Notes under the pieces: model-generated
The model's input: only the letters and a program-made list of their open reading frames with translations
Database searches by the model: none
Told to the model about the DNA's origin: nothing
In this document: positions 43,936-52,708 of the stretch, one piece after another
Position numbering within the stretch: the first letter of the stretch is position 1
Layout: every line of letters begins with the position of its first letter
Position numbers and translations under genes: made by a program
Source: Pseudomonas sp. LBUM920
GTDB taxonomy: Bacteria > Pseudomonadota > Gammaproteobacteria > Pseudomonadales > Pseudomonadaceae
Direction of reading: 5' to 3'
DNA length: 64,000 nt
NCBI RefSeq assembly: GCF_003852315.1
Contig: NZ_CP027762.1
Location: forward strand, 4,631,501-4,695,500

Positions 43936-44724
43936 TTAGAAGCCTAAACTGGATAACAGGTCATCTACGTCATCCTGACCTGACATAACGTCTTCACGTT
44001 TATCGGCATGAATCTGCGGACCTTCACCCTTGGCGAGATGTTTTTGTGGATCTTTTTCCGAGAGGATCGCTTCGCGGTCATGTTCGATGCCGGCAAAACG
44101 GTCTACCTGGCCGGCCATGAGCACCAGTTTGAGCAGGTTGCTTTCCACTTCGGTGACCAATTGGGTCACGCGCTTGATCACCTGACCGGTGAGGTCCTGG
44201 TAATCCTGGGCCAGCAGAATGTCATTGAGGTTGCTGGAAACCGTGCGGTTTTCCTGCTCGCTGCGTGACAGAAAAGCGTCAACCCGACGCGCCAACTCAC
44301 GAAACTCTTCAGCCCCCACTTCACGACGCATGAAGCGGCCCCAGTCAACGCTGAGCGCCTGAGCTTCGGTGGCCATGCCATTGACCAGCGGCGTGGCGTT
44401 TTCCACCAGGTCCATGGTGCGGTTGGCCGCCGCCTCAGTCAGCCTGACCACATAGGACAGGCGTTCGGTGGCATCGGTGATTTGCGAAATTTCTTCGGCC
44501 TGGGGCATGTGCGGGTCAATCTGAAAATTGACGATCGCACTGTGCAGCTCGCGTGTGAGCTTGCCCACTTCCTGGTACAGGCCGCGGTCACGGGTCTGGT
44601 TAAGCTCATGGATTAACTGCACCGCGTCGCCGAACTGGCCTTTTTCAAGGCTTTCGACCAACTGGTGAGCATGCTTTTTCAGGGTCGACTCAAAGTCGCC
44701 CTGTGACGTTTCTTTATGCTCCAT
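43936..44724 (-). CDS. cheZ: CheY-P phosphatase CheZ
   Basis: 262 residues, mostly long helices. DILLAQDYQDLTGQVIKRV (about 168-186) contains the Asp and Gln used to dephosphorylate CheY-P. The end VDDLLSSLGF is the conserved C-terminal CheY-binding peptide. It shortens the tumble or reversal signal at the motor. It lies 18 bases after cheY and 11 bases before cheA. A sigma28-like sequence is embedded in its 3' end (44000-44026). Confidence 0.94.
   Translation of the reverse strand: MEHKETSQGDFESTLKKHAHQLVESLEKGQFGDAVQLIHELNQTRDRGLYQEVGKLTRELHSAIVNFQIDPHMPQAEEISQITDATERLSYVVRLTEAAANRTMDLVENATPLVNGMATEAQALSVDWGRFMRREVGAEEFRELARRVDAFLSRSEQENRTVSSNLNDILLAQDYQDLTGQVIKRVTQLVTEVESNLLKLVLMAGQVDRFAGIEHDREAILSEKDPQKHLAKGEGPQIHADKREDVMSGQDDVDDLLSSLGF
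44000..44026 (-). promoter_or_regulatory. Possible internal sigma28 promoter ahead of cheA
   Basis: TGAA-N15-GCCGATAA on the minus strand inside the end of cheZ, about 75 bases before the cheA start. The -10 is a perfect match and the -35 has one mismatch. The bases also encode Ala-Asp-Lys of CheZ, so chance is possible. Confidence 0.35.
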
Positions 44725-44742
44725 AGCTCCCCCGTGGCAGCA

Positions 44743-45117
44743 TCAATGACCGATGCGTTCGAAGATTTTTTCGATCTTCTCTTTCAAGGCCAGTGCAGTG
44801 AATGGCTTGACCACGTAGCCGTTTACCCCGGCTTGGGCGGCTTCGATGATCTGCTCACGCTTGGCTTCGGCGGTCACCATCAACACAGGCAGGCTGCGCA
44901 GTTTTTCATCGGCGCGCACGTGACGCAGCAAGTCGATACCGGTCATGCCCGGCATGTTCCAGTCGGTTACCAGAAAGTCGATGCTCCCGCTGTTGAGGAT
45001 CGGAATCGCCGTAATGCCGTCATCCGCCTCGACCGTGTTGGTGAACCCAAGGTCACGCAACAGGTTTTTTATGATCCGCCGCATCGTTGAGAAGTCATCA
45101 ACGATGAGGATTTTCAT
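44743..45117 (-). CDS. cheY: Chemotaxis response regulator CheY
   Basis: 124 residues from the ATG at 45117, the family start (MKILIVDDFSTMRR); a TTG eight codons upstream is less likely. It is a single receiver domain: Asp7/Asp8, phosphoacceptor Asp52 in VTDWNMPGM, Thr82, Tyr101 and Lys104 in GYVVKPF. Phosphorylated CheY binds FliM in the motor switch. It is the first gene of the chemotaxis block and lies 168 bases downstream of fliA. Confidence 0.97.
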   Translation of the reverse strand: MKILIVDDFSTMRRIIKNLLRDLGFTNTVEADDGITAIPILNSGSIDFLVTDWNMPGMTGIDLLRHVRADEKLRSLPVLMVTAEAKREQIIEAAQAGVNGYVVKPFTALALKEKIEKIFERIGH

Positions 45118-45231
45118 GTTCTTGTCCAATTCGACCTCCAAGCAGTCTTAAACGCGCCCAGCACCTGGACGCGCCATTTCAATCAACAGGCGCTACACAA
45201 AAAGGACTGCCCAGGGCACCACGGTACGAAC

Positions 45232-45256
45232 CCGCGAAGGCATGAAGCCTTCGCGG
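45232..45256. other. Hairpin between fliA and cheY
   Basis: A perfect 10-bp stem (CCGCGAAGGC and GCCTTCGCGG) with a 5-base loop, 30 bases past the fliA stop. There is no T-run in the minus direction, so it is a weak terminator at best; it may let part of the transcription pass from fliA into cheY. Confidence 0.6.
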
Positions 45257-45285
45257 TAGCGTCTGCAGTGTCCCCACACTGCCTG

Positions 45286-46026
45286 TCAGCGCGCGCGCCA
45301 CTCTCCCAATCGCCCCCGCAAGCGGGCTGCGCACTGGCTGTGCAACTGGCTGACACGCGATTCGCTGACCCCCAGGACCTCACCGATTTCCTTGAGGTTC
45401 AGCTCTTCGTCGTAGTACAGCGCCAACACCAGTCGCTCACGCTCCGGCAAATTGGCAATCGCTTCCGCCAGCGCACCCTGGAAACGTTCGTCCTCCAGGT
45501 CGCGTGACGGTTCGAGATGAGCACTCGCGCCGTCCTCGTGCAGCCCTTCGTGTTCGCCGTCCTGCAACAGGTCGTCGAAACTGAACAGGCGGCTGCCCAA
45601 GGTATCGTTCAAAATCCCGTAGTAATCGTCGAGACTCAATTGGAGTTCGGCCGCAACTTCATGATCTTTAGCGTCACGACCGGTTTTTGCTTCAATTGCG
45701 CGAATTGCGTCACTGACCATGCGCGTATTGCGGTGTACCGAACGCGGCGCCCAATCCCCTTTACGCACTTCATCGAGCATCGCGCCACGGATACGGATAC
45801 CCGCATACGTCTCGAAACTCGCGCCTTTGCTCGCGTCGTATTTGGTCGACACTTCGAGCAGACCGATCATGCCGGCCTGGATCAGGTCTTCGACCTGCAC
45901 GCTGGCCGGCAGGCGTGCCAGCAAGTGATAGGCAATGCGCTTGACCAGGGGCGCATAGCGCTCGATCAATTCGCCCTGGCTGTCACGTGCCGACTTTTTG
46001 TAAAGGTTGTAGCCGCTGGATGTCAT
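45286..46026 (-). CDS. fliA: Flagellar sigma factor FliA (sigma28)
   Basis: 246 residues from the ATG at 46026, which overlaps the fleN stop as ATGA; the longer open frame starts inside fleN. Region 2 has RYAPLVKRIAYHLLARLP, EDLIQAGMIGL and GASFETYAGIRIRGAMLDEVR. Region 4 has LPERERLVLALYYDEELNLKEIGEVLGVSESRVSQLHSQ. It transcribes late flagellar and chemotaxis genes from TAAA-N15-GCCGATAA promoters, one of which is seen before cheV. It is blocked by FlgM until the hook is complete. Confidence 0.96.
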   Translation of the reverse strand: MTSSGYNLYKKSARDSQGELIERYAPLVKRIAYHLLARLPASVQVEDLIQAGMIGLLEVSTKYDASKGASFETYAGIRIRGAMLDEVRKGDWAPRSVHRNTRMVSDAIRAIEAKTGRDAKDHEVAAELQLSLDDYYGILNDTLGSRLFSFDDLLQDGEHEGLHEDGASAHLEPSRDLEDERFQGALAEAIANLPERERLVLALYYDEELNLKEIGEVLGVSESRVSQLHSQCAARLRGRLGEWRAR

Positions 46027-46856
46027 AGCACCGGTCCTGCGCTCGTCTGATGCACCAATCGCTCGACGAAAAACTCCAGATGCCCCCGAGGGTTGGCGGG
46101 CAACGGCCAAGTATCGACCTTCTGGGCAATAGCCTTGAACGCCAGTGCGCACTTCGAACGAGGGAACGCTTCGTAGACCGCACGCTGCTTTTGCACAGCC
46201 TTGCGTACACACTCGTCATAGGGAACTGCGCCTACATATTGTAAGGCGACATCCAGGAAGCGATCCGTGACCTTGGTCAACTTGGCGAACAGGTTGCGCC
46301 CTTCCTGCGGGCTTTGGGCCATGTTGGCCAGCACGCGGAAGCGGTTCATGCCGTAGTCACGGTTAAGCAGTTTGATCAGCGCATAGGCGTCGGTGATCGA
46401 GGTGGGTTCGTCGCAGACCACCAGCAGCACTTCCTGGGCGGCGCGCACGAAGCTGACCACGGACTCGCCGATGCCGGCGGCGGTGTCGATCACCAGCACG
46501 TCGAGGTTATCGCCGATATCGCTGAACGCCTGGATCAGGCCGGCGTGCTGCGCCGGGCTCAGGTGCACCATGCTCTGGGTGCCCGAGGCGGCCGGCACGA
46601 TGCGAATGCCACCGGGGCCTTGCAGCAGCACATCGCGCAGCTCGCAGCGGCCCTCGATCACATCGGCAAGGGTGTGTTTGGGTGTCAGCCCCAGCAGAAC
46701 GTCGACGTTCGCCAGGCCCAGGTCAGCATCCAGCAGCATGACGCGACGGCCAAGCTCTGCCAGGGCCAGGGACAAATTCACTGACACGTTAGTTTTCCCG
46801 ACGCCACCTTTGCCGCCGGTCACCGCGATCACCTGTACGGGATGCATGCTGCCCAT
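46023..46856 (-). CDS. fleN: Flagellar number regulator FleN (FlhG)
   Basis: 277 residues, MinD/ParA-type ATPase with the deviant Walker A GGKGGVGKT at 14-22, LDADLGLANVDVLLGL and VIDTAAGIGESVVSF. FleN limits flagellar number by antagonising the regulator FleQ, and pairs with FlhF. It lies 106 bases after flhF, and its stop overlaps the fliA start. The start MGSMHPVQ agrees with the family. Confidence 0.95.
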   Translation of the reverse strand: MGSMHPVQVIAVTGGKGGVGKTNVSVNLSLALAELGRRVMLLDADLGLANVDVLLGLTPKHTLADVIEGRCELRDVLLQGPGGIRIVPAASGTQSMVHLSPAQHAGLIQAFSDIGDNLDVLVIDTAAGIGESVVSFVRAAQEVLLVVCDEPTSITDAYALIKLLNRDYGMNRFRVLANMAQSPQEGRNLFAKLTKVTDRFLDVALQYVGAVPYDECVRKAVQKQRAVYEAFPRSKCALAFKAIAQKVDTWPLPANPRGHLEFFVERLVHQTSAGPVL

Positions 46857-46865
46857 TTTATTTCT

Positions 46866-46946
46866 TTACCTTGTCTTGCTTAGACGCAGGCTACATGGCT
46901 TGGCCGCGTGAATCGCTTGCAGACCATCGATGTAGATACATTTCAT
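46866..46946 (-). CDS. Possible 26-residue leader peptide between flhF and fleN
   Basis: A short open frame starts with ATG at 46946, with AGGA eight bases upstream (a second ATG is at 46955), and ends at 46866, ten bases before the fleN start. The peptide is MKCIYIDGLQAIHAAKPCSL plus six residues, with no recognised motif. Good ribosome-binding spacing and closeness to fleN suggest a translated leader coupling flhF and fleN; it may also be chance. Confidence 0.3.
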   Translation of the reverse strand: MKCIYIDGLQAIHAAKPCSLRLSKTR

Positions 46947-46962
46947 GGTGTTCATCCTGGCC

Positions 46963-48279
46963 TTAACCGACCCGTTTGGCGGGGTTGTGGTAAAGGTCGG
47001 CGAACATATCGGCCATCGCTTCCTCGCTAGGCTCTTCTTGCATTTGCACGCTGACAGCACGGCTGACCAACTGATGACGGCGCGGCAGATGGAGATCATC
47101 CGGGATCCGCGGCCCGTCGGTCAGGTAGGCGACCGGTAATTCATGACTGATGGCCAGGCTCAGCACTTCACCCAGGCTCGCGGTTTCATCGAGCTTGGTG
47201 AGGATGCAACCGGCCAGGCCGCAACGCTTGTAGCTGTGATATGCAGCGGTAAGAACCTGTTTCTGGCTGGTGGTTGCAAGCACCAGGTAATTTTTTGACT
47301 TGATGCCGCGCCCGGCCAGGCTTTCGAGCTGCATGCGCAGCGCCGGGTCACTGGCTTGCAGGCCGGCGGTGTCGATCAGCACCACGCGCTTGCGCAGCAG
47401 CGGATCGAGGGCATTGGCCAGCGACTGGCCCGGGTCAACGTGGGTCACTGTCACATTGAGGATGCGGCCCAGGGTCTTGAGCTGCTCCTGGGCGCCAATG
47501 CGGTAGCTGTCCATGCTCACCAGCGCGATATTCTGCGCGCCGTACTTGAGCACATAACGCGCTGCCAGCTTGGCCAGGGTGGTGGTCTTGCCCATGCCGG
47601 CCGGGCCGACCATGGCAATCACACCGCCCTCTTCCAGGGGTTCGATTTCCGGGGTGACGATCATGCGTGCCAGGTGCGCCAGCAACATGCGCCAGGCCTG
47701 GCGTGGTTCTTCAACTTCGGCGGTCAGCGCCAGCAGGTCGCGGGACAACGGGCCAGACAGACCAATGCGTTGCAGGCGACGCCACAGGTTGGCTTGTTGC
47801 GGCTTGCTGCCTTGCAACTGGTTCCACGCCAGCGAGCCCAGCTGCACTTCGAGCAGCTCACGCAGGCCGTTGAGTTCAAAGCGCATCGAGTCGAACACGC
47901 GCTGGTCGACTGCGGCAGCCGGGGCCGGCGCTGCAGGACGTGGCGGTTCTTTGAAGGTCGGTTCAACCAGCGGCTCGGCAGCGGTCAGCGGCAGGCCGGC
48001 GAACAACTGGCGGTTGGTGCTGGCATCGCTGTCGCCACGCATGCTCAATTCAGCCTGGGCCGAGACAATCCGCGAGGCCGTCTTGCGCAGCTCGTCTTCG
48101 AGCTCCATGTTCGGCACACGCGGCGCCAGCGCCGAGGGGGTGTAATCCAGGGCAGCCGTCAGCTCGACACCGCCGGCAATACGACGGTTTCCGATAATCG
48201 CGGCATCGGCGCCCAGCTCATCACGTACCAGTTTCATGGCCTGACGCATATCGGCGGCGAAAAAACGCTTAACTTGCAT
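46963..48279 (-). CDS. flhF: SRP-like GTPase FlhF (polar flagellum placement)
   Basis: 438 residues. The basic N-terminal domain MQVKRFFAADMRQAMKLVRDELG is followed by a Pro-rich linker (about 100-125). The NG GTPase region starts near 130, with the P-loop GPAGMGKTT at 225-233, DSYRIGAQEQLKTLG, DTAGL and TKLDETASLGEVL. It selects the pole for flagellar assembly. It is 11 bases after flhA and is followed by fleN. Confidence 0.96.
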   Translation of the reverse strand: MQVKRFFAADMRQAMKLVRDELGADAAIIGNRRIAGGVELTAALDYTPSALAPRVPNMELEDELRKTASRIVSAQAELSMRGDSDASTNRQLFAGLPLTAAEPLVEPTFKEPPRPAAPAPAAAVDQRVFDSMRFELNGLRELLEVQLGSLAWNQLQGSKPQQANLWRRLQRIGLSGPLSRDLLALTAEVEEPRQAWRMLLAHLARMIVTPEIEPLEEGGVIAMVGPAGMGKTTTLAKLAARYVLKYGAQNIALVSMDSYRIGAQEQLKTLGRILNVTVTHVDPGQSLANALDPLLRKRVVLIDTAGLQASDPALRMQLESLAGRGIKSKNYLVLATTSQKQVLTAAYHSYKRCGLAGCILTKLDETASLGEVLSLAISHELPVAYLTDGPRIPDDLHLPRRHQLVSRAVSVQMQEEPSEEAMADMFADLYHNPAKRVG

Positions 48280-48290
48280 AACCCACTACC

Positions 48291-50423
48291 TCAGCCGTTG
48301 GGCCCTACTGTCGCGACAATAGTCACTTGCTTGTTGTCAGGAATTTCCTGATAAGCCAAAACGTGCAAATTCGGCACTGCCAGACGTCCAAACCGCGACA
48401 ACATCGCGCGGACCGGGCCCGCCACCAGCAGAATCACCGGGTGACCCGCCATTTCCTGGCGCTGCGCGGCTTCAATCAATGAACGCTGCAGTTTTTCCGC
48501 CATGCTTGGCTCCAGCAGAACGCCCTCTTCCTGGCCTTGTCCTGCCTTCTGAATACTATTGAGCAATATTTGTTCCAACCTTGGCTCCAAGGTGATCACA
48601 GGCAGCTCAGACTCAATCCCTACAATGCTTTGCACGATTGCACGGGACAATCCGACCCGCACCGCCGCCACCAACGCGGCGGTATCTTGACTCTTGGAGG
48701 CGTTGTTCGCGATGGCCTCGGCGATGCTGCGAATGTCGCGTACCGGCACCTGTTCAGCGAGCAAGGCCTGCAACACCTTGAGCAATTGCGACAGCGAGAG
48801 CACGCCCGGCACCAGTTCTTCGGCCAGCTTTGGCGAGGCTTTGGCCAGCAAACCCATCAATTGCTGGACTTCCTCGTGGCCGATCAACTCGTGGGAGTGC
48901 TTGTACAGAATCTGATTGAGGTGCGTGGCGACCACCGTGCTGGCGTCTACCACGGTGTAACCCAGCGATTGCGCCTGGCTGCGCTGGCTGACTTCGATCC
49001 ACACCGCTTCCAGGCCAAAAGCCGGATCTTTGGCGGTGATGCCGTTGAGCGTGCCGAACACCTGGCCGGGGTTGATCGCCAGTTCGCGGTCGGGGTAAAT
49101 CTCTGCTTCGGCGAGGATCACGCCCATCAGGGTCAGGCGGTAAGCGCTGGGCGCCAGGTCGAGGTTGTCGCGGATGTGTACGGTGGGCATCAGGAAGCCC
49201 AGGTCCTGCGACAGCTTCTTGCGCACGCCCTTGATCCGCGCCAGCAATTGGCCGCCCTGGTTGCGGTCCACCAGCGGAATCAGGCGGTAGCCGACTTCCA
49301 GGCCGATCATGTCGATCGGGGTCACGTCATCCCAGCCCAGCTCCTTGGTTTCCTGGGCGCGGGCCGGCGACGGCAGCAGGTCCTGCTGACGGGCGATTTC
49401 CTGCTGGGCCTGCACCTTGACCAGGTTTTGCTTGCGCCAGAACAGGTACGCGCCGCCAGCGGCCATGGCCGCCATGCTCAGGAACGAGATATGCGGCATG
49501 CCCGGCACGATACCCATGATCGCCATGATGCCGGCGGCCACGGCCAGCGCCTTGGGCGAGGCAAACATCTGGCGGCTGATCTGTTTGCCCATGTCTTCGG
49601 AGCCCGAAGCACGGGTCACCATGATCGCGGCGGCTGTGGATAACAACAGTGATGGCAATTGCGCCACTAAACCGTCACCGATGGTCAGCAAGGCGTACAC
49701 CTTGCCCGCATCGCCGAAGGTCATGCCGTGCTGGAAGATACCGACGGCCATGCCGCCGATCAGGTTGATGAACAGAATCAACAGGCCGGCGATGGCGTCA
49801 CCGCGCACGAATTTGCTCGCGCCGTCCATGGAACCGTAGAACTCGGCTTCCTGCGCCACTTCCAGACGACGGGCCTTGGCCTGGCCCTGGTCGATCAGGC
49901 CGGCGTTGAGGTCGGCGTCGATCGCCATTTGTTTGCCGGGCATCGCGTCGAGGGTAAAGCGCGCGCTCACCTCGGAAATCCGCCCGGCACCCTTGGTCAC
50001 CACCACGAAGTTGATGATCATCAGGATCGCGAACACCACGATACCGACCACGTAGTTACCGCCGATCACCACTTCACCGAACGCCTGGATCACCTTACCG
50101 GCGGCGGCATGGCCGTCCTGGCCGTGGAGCATCACCACCCGCGTGGACGCCACGTTCAGCGCCAGGCGCAGCAGGGTCGCAATCAGCAGGATGGTGGGGA
50201 ATACCGCGAAATCCAGCGGCCGCAGGGCGTACACGCAGACCAGCAGCACGACGACGGACAGGGCAATGTTGAAGGTGAAAAACACGTCGAGCAGGAACGG
50301 CGGCATCGGCAACATCATCATTGCCAGCATCACCAGCAACAACAACGGCACACCCAGGTTGCCCCGCGACAGATCAGTCAGGGTGCCACGGGCCGTGTTG
50401 AGCATTTGAGAGCGATCTACCAC
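48291..50423 (-). CDS. flhA: Flagellar export apparatus protein FlhA
   Basis: 710 residues from a GTG at 50423, with GAGGA five to six bases upstream; nine further codons upstream are open but lack a match. Eight membrane helices fill about 20-330, including the FHIPEP-type region (ALNVASTRVVMLHGQDGHAAAGKVIQAFG, and GRISEVSARFTLDAMPGKQMAIDADLNAG). The C-terminal cytoplasmic domain (about 365-705) binds export chaperones. It forms the nonameric ring of the type III export gate. It heads the flhA-flhF-fleN-fliA operon, and a sigma54-like promoter lies upstream. Confidence 0.96.
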   Translation of the reverse strand: MVDRSQMLNTARGTLTDLSRGNLGVPLLLLVMLAMMMLPMPPFLLDVFFTFNIALSVVVLLVCVYALRPLDFAVFPTILLIATLLRLALNVASTRVVMLHGQDGHAAAGKVIQAFGEVVIGGNYVVGIVVFAILMIINFVVVTKGAGRISEVSARFTLDAMPGKQMAIDADLNAGLIDQGQAKARRLEVAQEAEFYGSMDGASKFVRGDAIAGLLILFINLIGGMAVGIFQHGMTFGDAGKVYALLTIGDGLVAQLPSLLLSTAAAIMVTRASGSEDMGKQISRQMFASPKALAVAAGIMAIMGIVPGMPHISFLSMAAMAAGGAYLFWRKQNLVKVQAQQEIARQQDLLPSPARAQETKELGWDDVTPIDMIGLEVGYRLIPLVDRNQGGQLLARIKGVRKKLSQDLGFLMPTVHIRDNLDLAPSAYRLTLMGVILAEAEIYPDRELAINPGQVFGTLNGITAKDPAFGLEAVWIEVSQRSQAQSLGYTVVDASTVVATHLNQILYKHSHELIGHEEVQQLMGLLAKASPKLAEELVPGVLSLSQLLKVLQALLAEQVPVRDIRSIAEAIANNASKSQDTAALVAAVRVGLSRAIVQSIVGIESELPVITLEPRLEQILLNSIQKAGQGQEEGVLLEPSMAEKLQRSLIEAAQRQEMAGHPVILLVAGPVRAMLSRFGRLAVPNLHVLAYQEIPDNKQVTIVATVGPNG

Positions 50424-50485
50424 CGGTATTCCTCGTGTTCCTTGAAGCAAAGTTTTGACGCTGAAGCGCGTCCTGAAGGCGGTAT

Positions 50486-50501
50486 TGCAAGAAGCCTTCC
50501 A
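50486..50501 (-). promoter_or_regulatory. Sigma54-type promoter of flhA
   Basis: TGGAAGG-N4-TTGCA on the minus strand, with invariant GG and GC ten bases apart and the -12 element perfect. It lies about 60 bases upstream of the flhA GTG. RpoN control of flhA is established in P. aeruginosa; a FleQ site was not identified. Confidence 0.6.
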
Positions 50502-50566
50502 ACTTTTGCTTTGAGGCTCAGATGACCGAACAAGCGACCGCGCCTACCGGGTGTCAATCGATTCAG

Positions 50567-50660
50567 AAATGTGGGAGCGGGCTTGCTCGCGAAGGCGGTG
50601 GTTCAGCTTGAACATTGCTGAATGACACACCGCTTTCGCGAGCAAGCCCGCTCCCACATT
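50567..50660. repeat. REP-type inverted repeat between the cold-shock gene and flhA
   Basis: AATGTGGGAGCGGGCTTGCT at the left pairs with AGCAAGCCCGCTCCCACATT at the right, with arms of about 30 bases and a 30-base centre. It is a third sequence variant, related to family B. It lies upstream of the flhA promoter, at the boundary with the cold-shock genes. The remaining bases to 50807 show nothing recognisable. Confidence 0.9.
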
Positions 50661-50807
50661 TGGATCTGTGTACATCTGCAGCTATCGAGGGAATTTCCGA
50701 GACGGTTTTGAGGTTGTCCCTAGGAGACTCGCTTTCTAGTCTTCGTACACCGCTCCCCCACCGTATTCTTCACCCTCGCCGACAGCATCAGCACCCAAAA
50801 CCTGTGC

Positions 50808-51011
50808 CTAAAGGATTTCAACGTGCTCAGCCTGCGGCCCTTTCGCCCCCTGAGCGACGTCGAACTTTACTTTTTTACCTTCTTCAAGCGTCTTGAACCC
50901 TTCACTGACGATGGCCGAAAAGTGAACGAACACGTCAGACCCGCCCCCATCCTGAGTAATGAAACCAAACCCCTTCTCCGCGTTAAACCACTTCACTGTG
51001 CCTGTTGCCAT
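50808..51011 (-). CDS. CspA-family cold-shock protein
   Basis: 67 residues from the ATG at 51011, with AAGGAGA about eight bases upstream; a longer open frame begins 12 codons earlier. It is a standard cold-shock domain: KWFNAEKGFGFIT contains RNP1, DVFVHFSAI contains RNP2. Proteins of this type bind single-stranded RNA and act as RNA chaperones. It is located 42 bases after another cold-shock-domain gene, in the gap between flhB and flhA. Confidence 0.94.
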   Translation of the reverse strand: MATGTVKWFNAEKGFGFITQDGGGSDVFVHFSAIVSEGFKTLEEGKKVKFDVAQGAKGPQAEHVEIL

Positions 51012-51053
51012 TGCCGCTCTCCTTGGATCGGGTTCCATGACCCGCACGGGTCG

Positions 51054-51254
51054 CTAGATAATCTTGATATGCGCCGCGAAGACGCCCTTGGGCCGATGGA
51101 TCCTCGCAAATTGCACCCGCAGGCCCTTTCTCAACCAAACCCCGCACGAACTCTTGAGATCCACGTGCACCGGCTCATCGCCGCCATCCAGTGCAATCAA
51201 GCCTTCCCCGGTTTTCCGGCTATAGGATTTGATCGTGCCCGTTACCGCTTCCAT
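51054..51254 (-). CDS. Divergent cold-shock-domain protein
   Basis: 66 residues. The fold pattern of a cold-shock protein is visible (TGTIKSYSRKTGEGLIALDGGDEPVHVDLKS...GLRVQF), but the RNA-binding motifs are altered: RNP1 reads GEGLIAL instead of KGFGFI, and RNP2 reads PVHVDL instead of VFVHF. Most aromatic residues that stack on RNA are missing. It precedes the normal cold-shock gene by 42 bases on the same strand, so they may be co-transcribed. It may bind nucleic acid weakly or something else. Confidence 0.8.
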   Translation of the reverse strand: MEAVTGTIKSYSRKTGEGLIALDGGDEPVHVDLKSSCGVWLRKGLRVQFARIHRPKGVFAAHIKII

Positions 51255-51568
51255 TACCGCTCCCCCTGCATCTCTACAACGACCTGTGTGCAGTGTGCTG
51301 CCATGGAACCGCGAGCAGGCGGCGCTGGCTACTGTCAGAGTTGACAGGTAGACGGGGTTAACGACGAGTGGTAGCCGATGGCGAACGTATCGTGGCGAGC
51401 AGACGTTTTTGTAGCGAGCGGGTTTGCCCCGCGTGGGGCTGCGAAGCGGCCCTGAAACCGGATGCTGCGGTGGGTCCGAGGGAATGCGGTGGCCTATTGG
51501 GGCGGCTGCGCAGCCCAGCGCGGGGCAAGCCCGCTCGCCACAAGAAGCCGCTCGCTAACCATTCAGAA
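51255..51568. other. Intergenic region between flhB and the cold-shock pair
   Basis: About 310 bases; the right part (51255-51360) should carry the cold-shock promoter and a 5' leader, but no clear elements were assigned. The left part is a family A REP repeat. No gene is seen. Confidence 0.6.
51392..51543. repeat. REP-type composite repeat, family A, copy 3
   Basis: GTGGCGAGCAGACG, TAGCGAGCGGGTTTGCCCCG and TGGGGCTGCG at the left pair with CGCAGCCCAGCGCGGGGCAA and GCCCGCTCGCCAC at the right. It ends 26 bases before the flhB stop on the downstream side of the fliL-flhB operon. Confidence 0.85.
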
Positions 51569-52705
51569 TCAGGAATCGCGGCGCAAATCCGGCGGGATCG
51601 GCAGATCCTTGAGCGGGTCAGGCCGCTTGCCCTTGCCCGCGCGGTATTGGCGGATCTGATAGACATAGGCCAACACCTGCGCCACGGCCAGGTACAAGCC
51701 CGCCGGAATTTCCTGGTCGAGGTCGGTGGAGTAGAAGATCGACCGCGCCAATTCCGGCGACTCCAGCAACAGGATGTCGTTGGCCACGGCAATTTCGCGG
51801 ATTTTCAGCGCCGTAAAGTCGCTGCCCTTGGCCAACAGCATCGGCGCGCCGCCTTTCTCCGGGTCGTACTTGAGGGCTACGGCGTAGTGAGTCGGGTTGG
51901 TGATGACGACATCGGCATCCGGCACCGCGGCCATCATCTTGCGTTGGGACATTTCGCGCTGCAGCTGGCGAATGCGCTGCTTGACCTCAGGGCGACCTTC
52001 CTGGTCCTTGTGCTCGTCGCGCACTTCCTGCTTGGTCATCAGCAGTTTCTTGTGGCTTTCCCACAGCTGGATCGGCGCATCCACCGCCGCAATGATGATC
52101 AGCCCGCAGGCCATCCACAGCGCGCTCCAGCCCACCACCTGCACGCTGTGGATGATCGCCGACTCCAGCGGCTCATGGGCGATGCGCAGCAAGTCGTCGA
52201 TGTCGGACGACAACACCGTCAGCGCCACAAACAGAATCAGGATGAATTTGGCCAACGCCTTGAGCAGTTCCACCAGCGCCTTGGTGGAAAACATGCGCTT
52301 GAGCCCAGGCCCGGGGTTCATGCGGCTGAACTTGGGCGCCATGCTGCCGGCAGCAAACAGCCAGCCACCGAGGGACACCGGCCCGATCAACGCCGCCAGC
52401 AACAAGGTGATGAGCACCGGCTGCACCGCCAGAATCGCGATCTTGCCCGAGTGCAGCAGGTACTGGCCCATGGCGCCGGGGCTGAGCAGCACTTCACGCG
52501 GCAAGGAGAAGTTGAGCTTCATCAGCTCCATCATGTCCAGCGCCAGCCCGCCGCCGTAAATCAGCAGGCCACCGGAGCCCGCCAGCATCACTGCAAGGGT
52601 ATTGAGCTCTTTGGAGCGCGCAATCTCACCCTTTTCCCTGGAGTCCTTTTTGCGTTTCTCCGTGGGGTCTTCTGTTTTGTCCTGACCACTCTCGCTCTCG
52701 GCCAT
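51569..52705 (-). CDS. flhB: Flagellar export switch protein FlhB
   Basis: 378 residues. Four membrane helices lie in about 30-210. The self-cleavage motif NPTH is in DVVITNPTHYAVAL near 265-275, after which the C-terminal cytoplasmic part switches export from hook to filament substrates. KTEDPTEKRKKDSREKG at the start is family-typical. It is the last gene of the fliL-flhB operon, three bases after fliR. Confidence 0.96.
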   Translation of the reverse strand: MAESESGQDKTEDPTEKRKKDSREKGEIARSKELNTLAVMLAGSGGLLIYGGGLALDMMELMKLNFSLPREVLLSPGAMGQYLLHSGKIAILAVQPVLITLLLAALIGPVSLGGWLFAAGSMAPKFSRMNPGPGLKRMFSTKALVELLKALAKFILILFVALTVLSSDIDDLLRIAHEPLESAIIHSVQVVGWSALWMACGLIIIAAVDAPIQLWESHKKLLMTKQEVRDEHKDQEGRPEVKQRIRQLQREMSQRKMMAAVPDADVVITNPTHYAVALKYDPEKGGAPMLLAKGSDFTALKIREIAVANDILLLESPELARSIFYSTDLDQEIPAGLYLAVAQVLAYVYQIRQYRAGKGKRPDPLKDLPIPPDLRRDS

Positions 52706-52708
52706 GGC

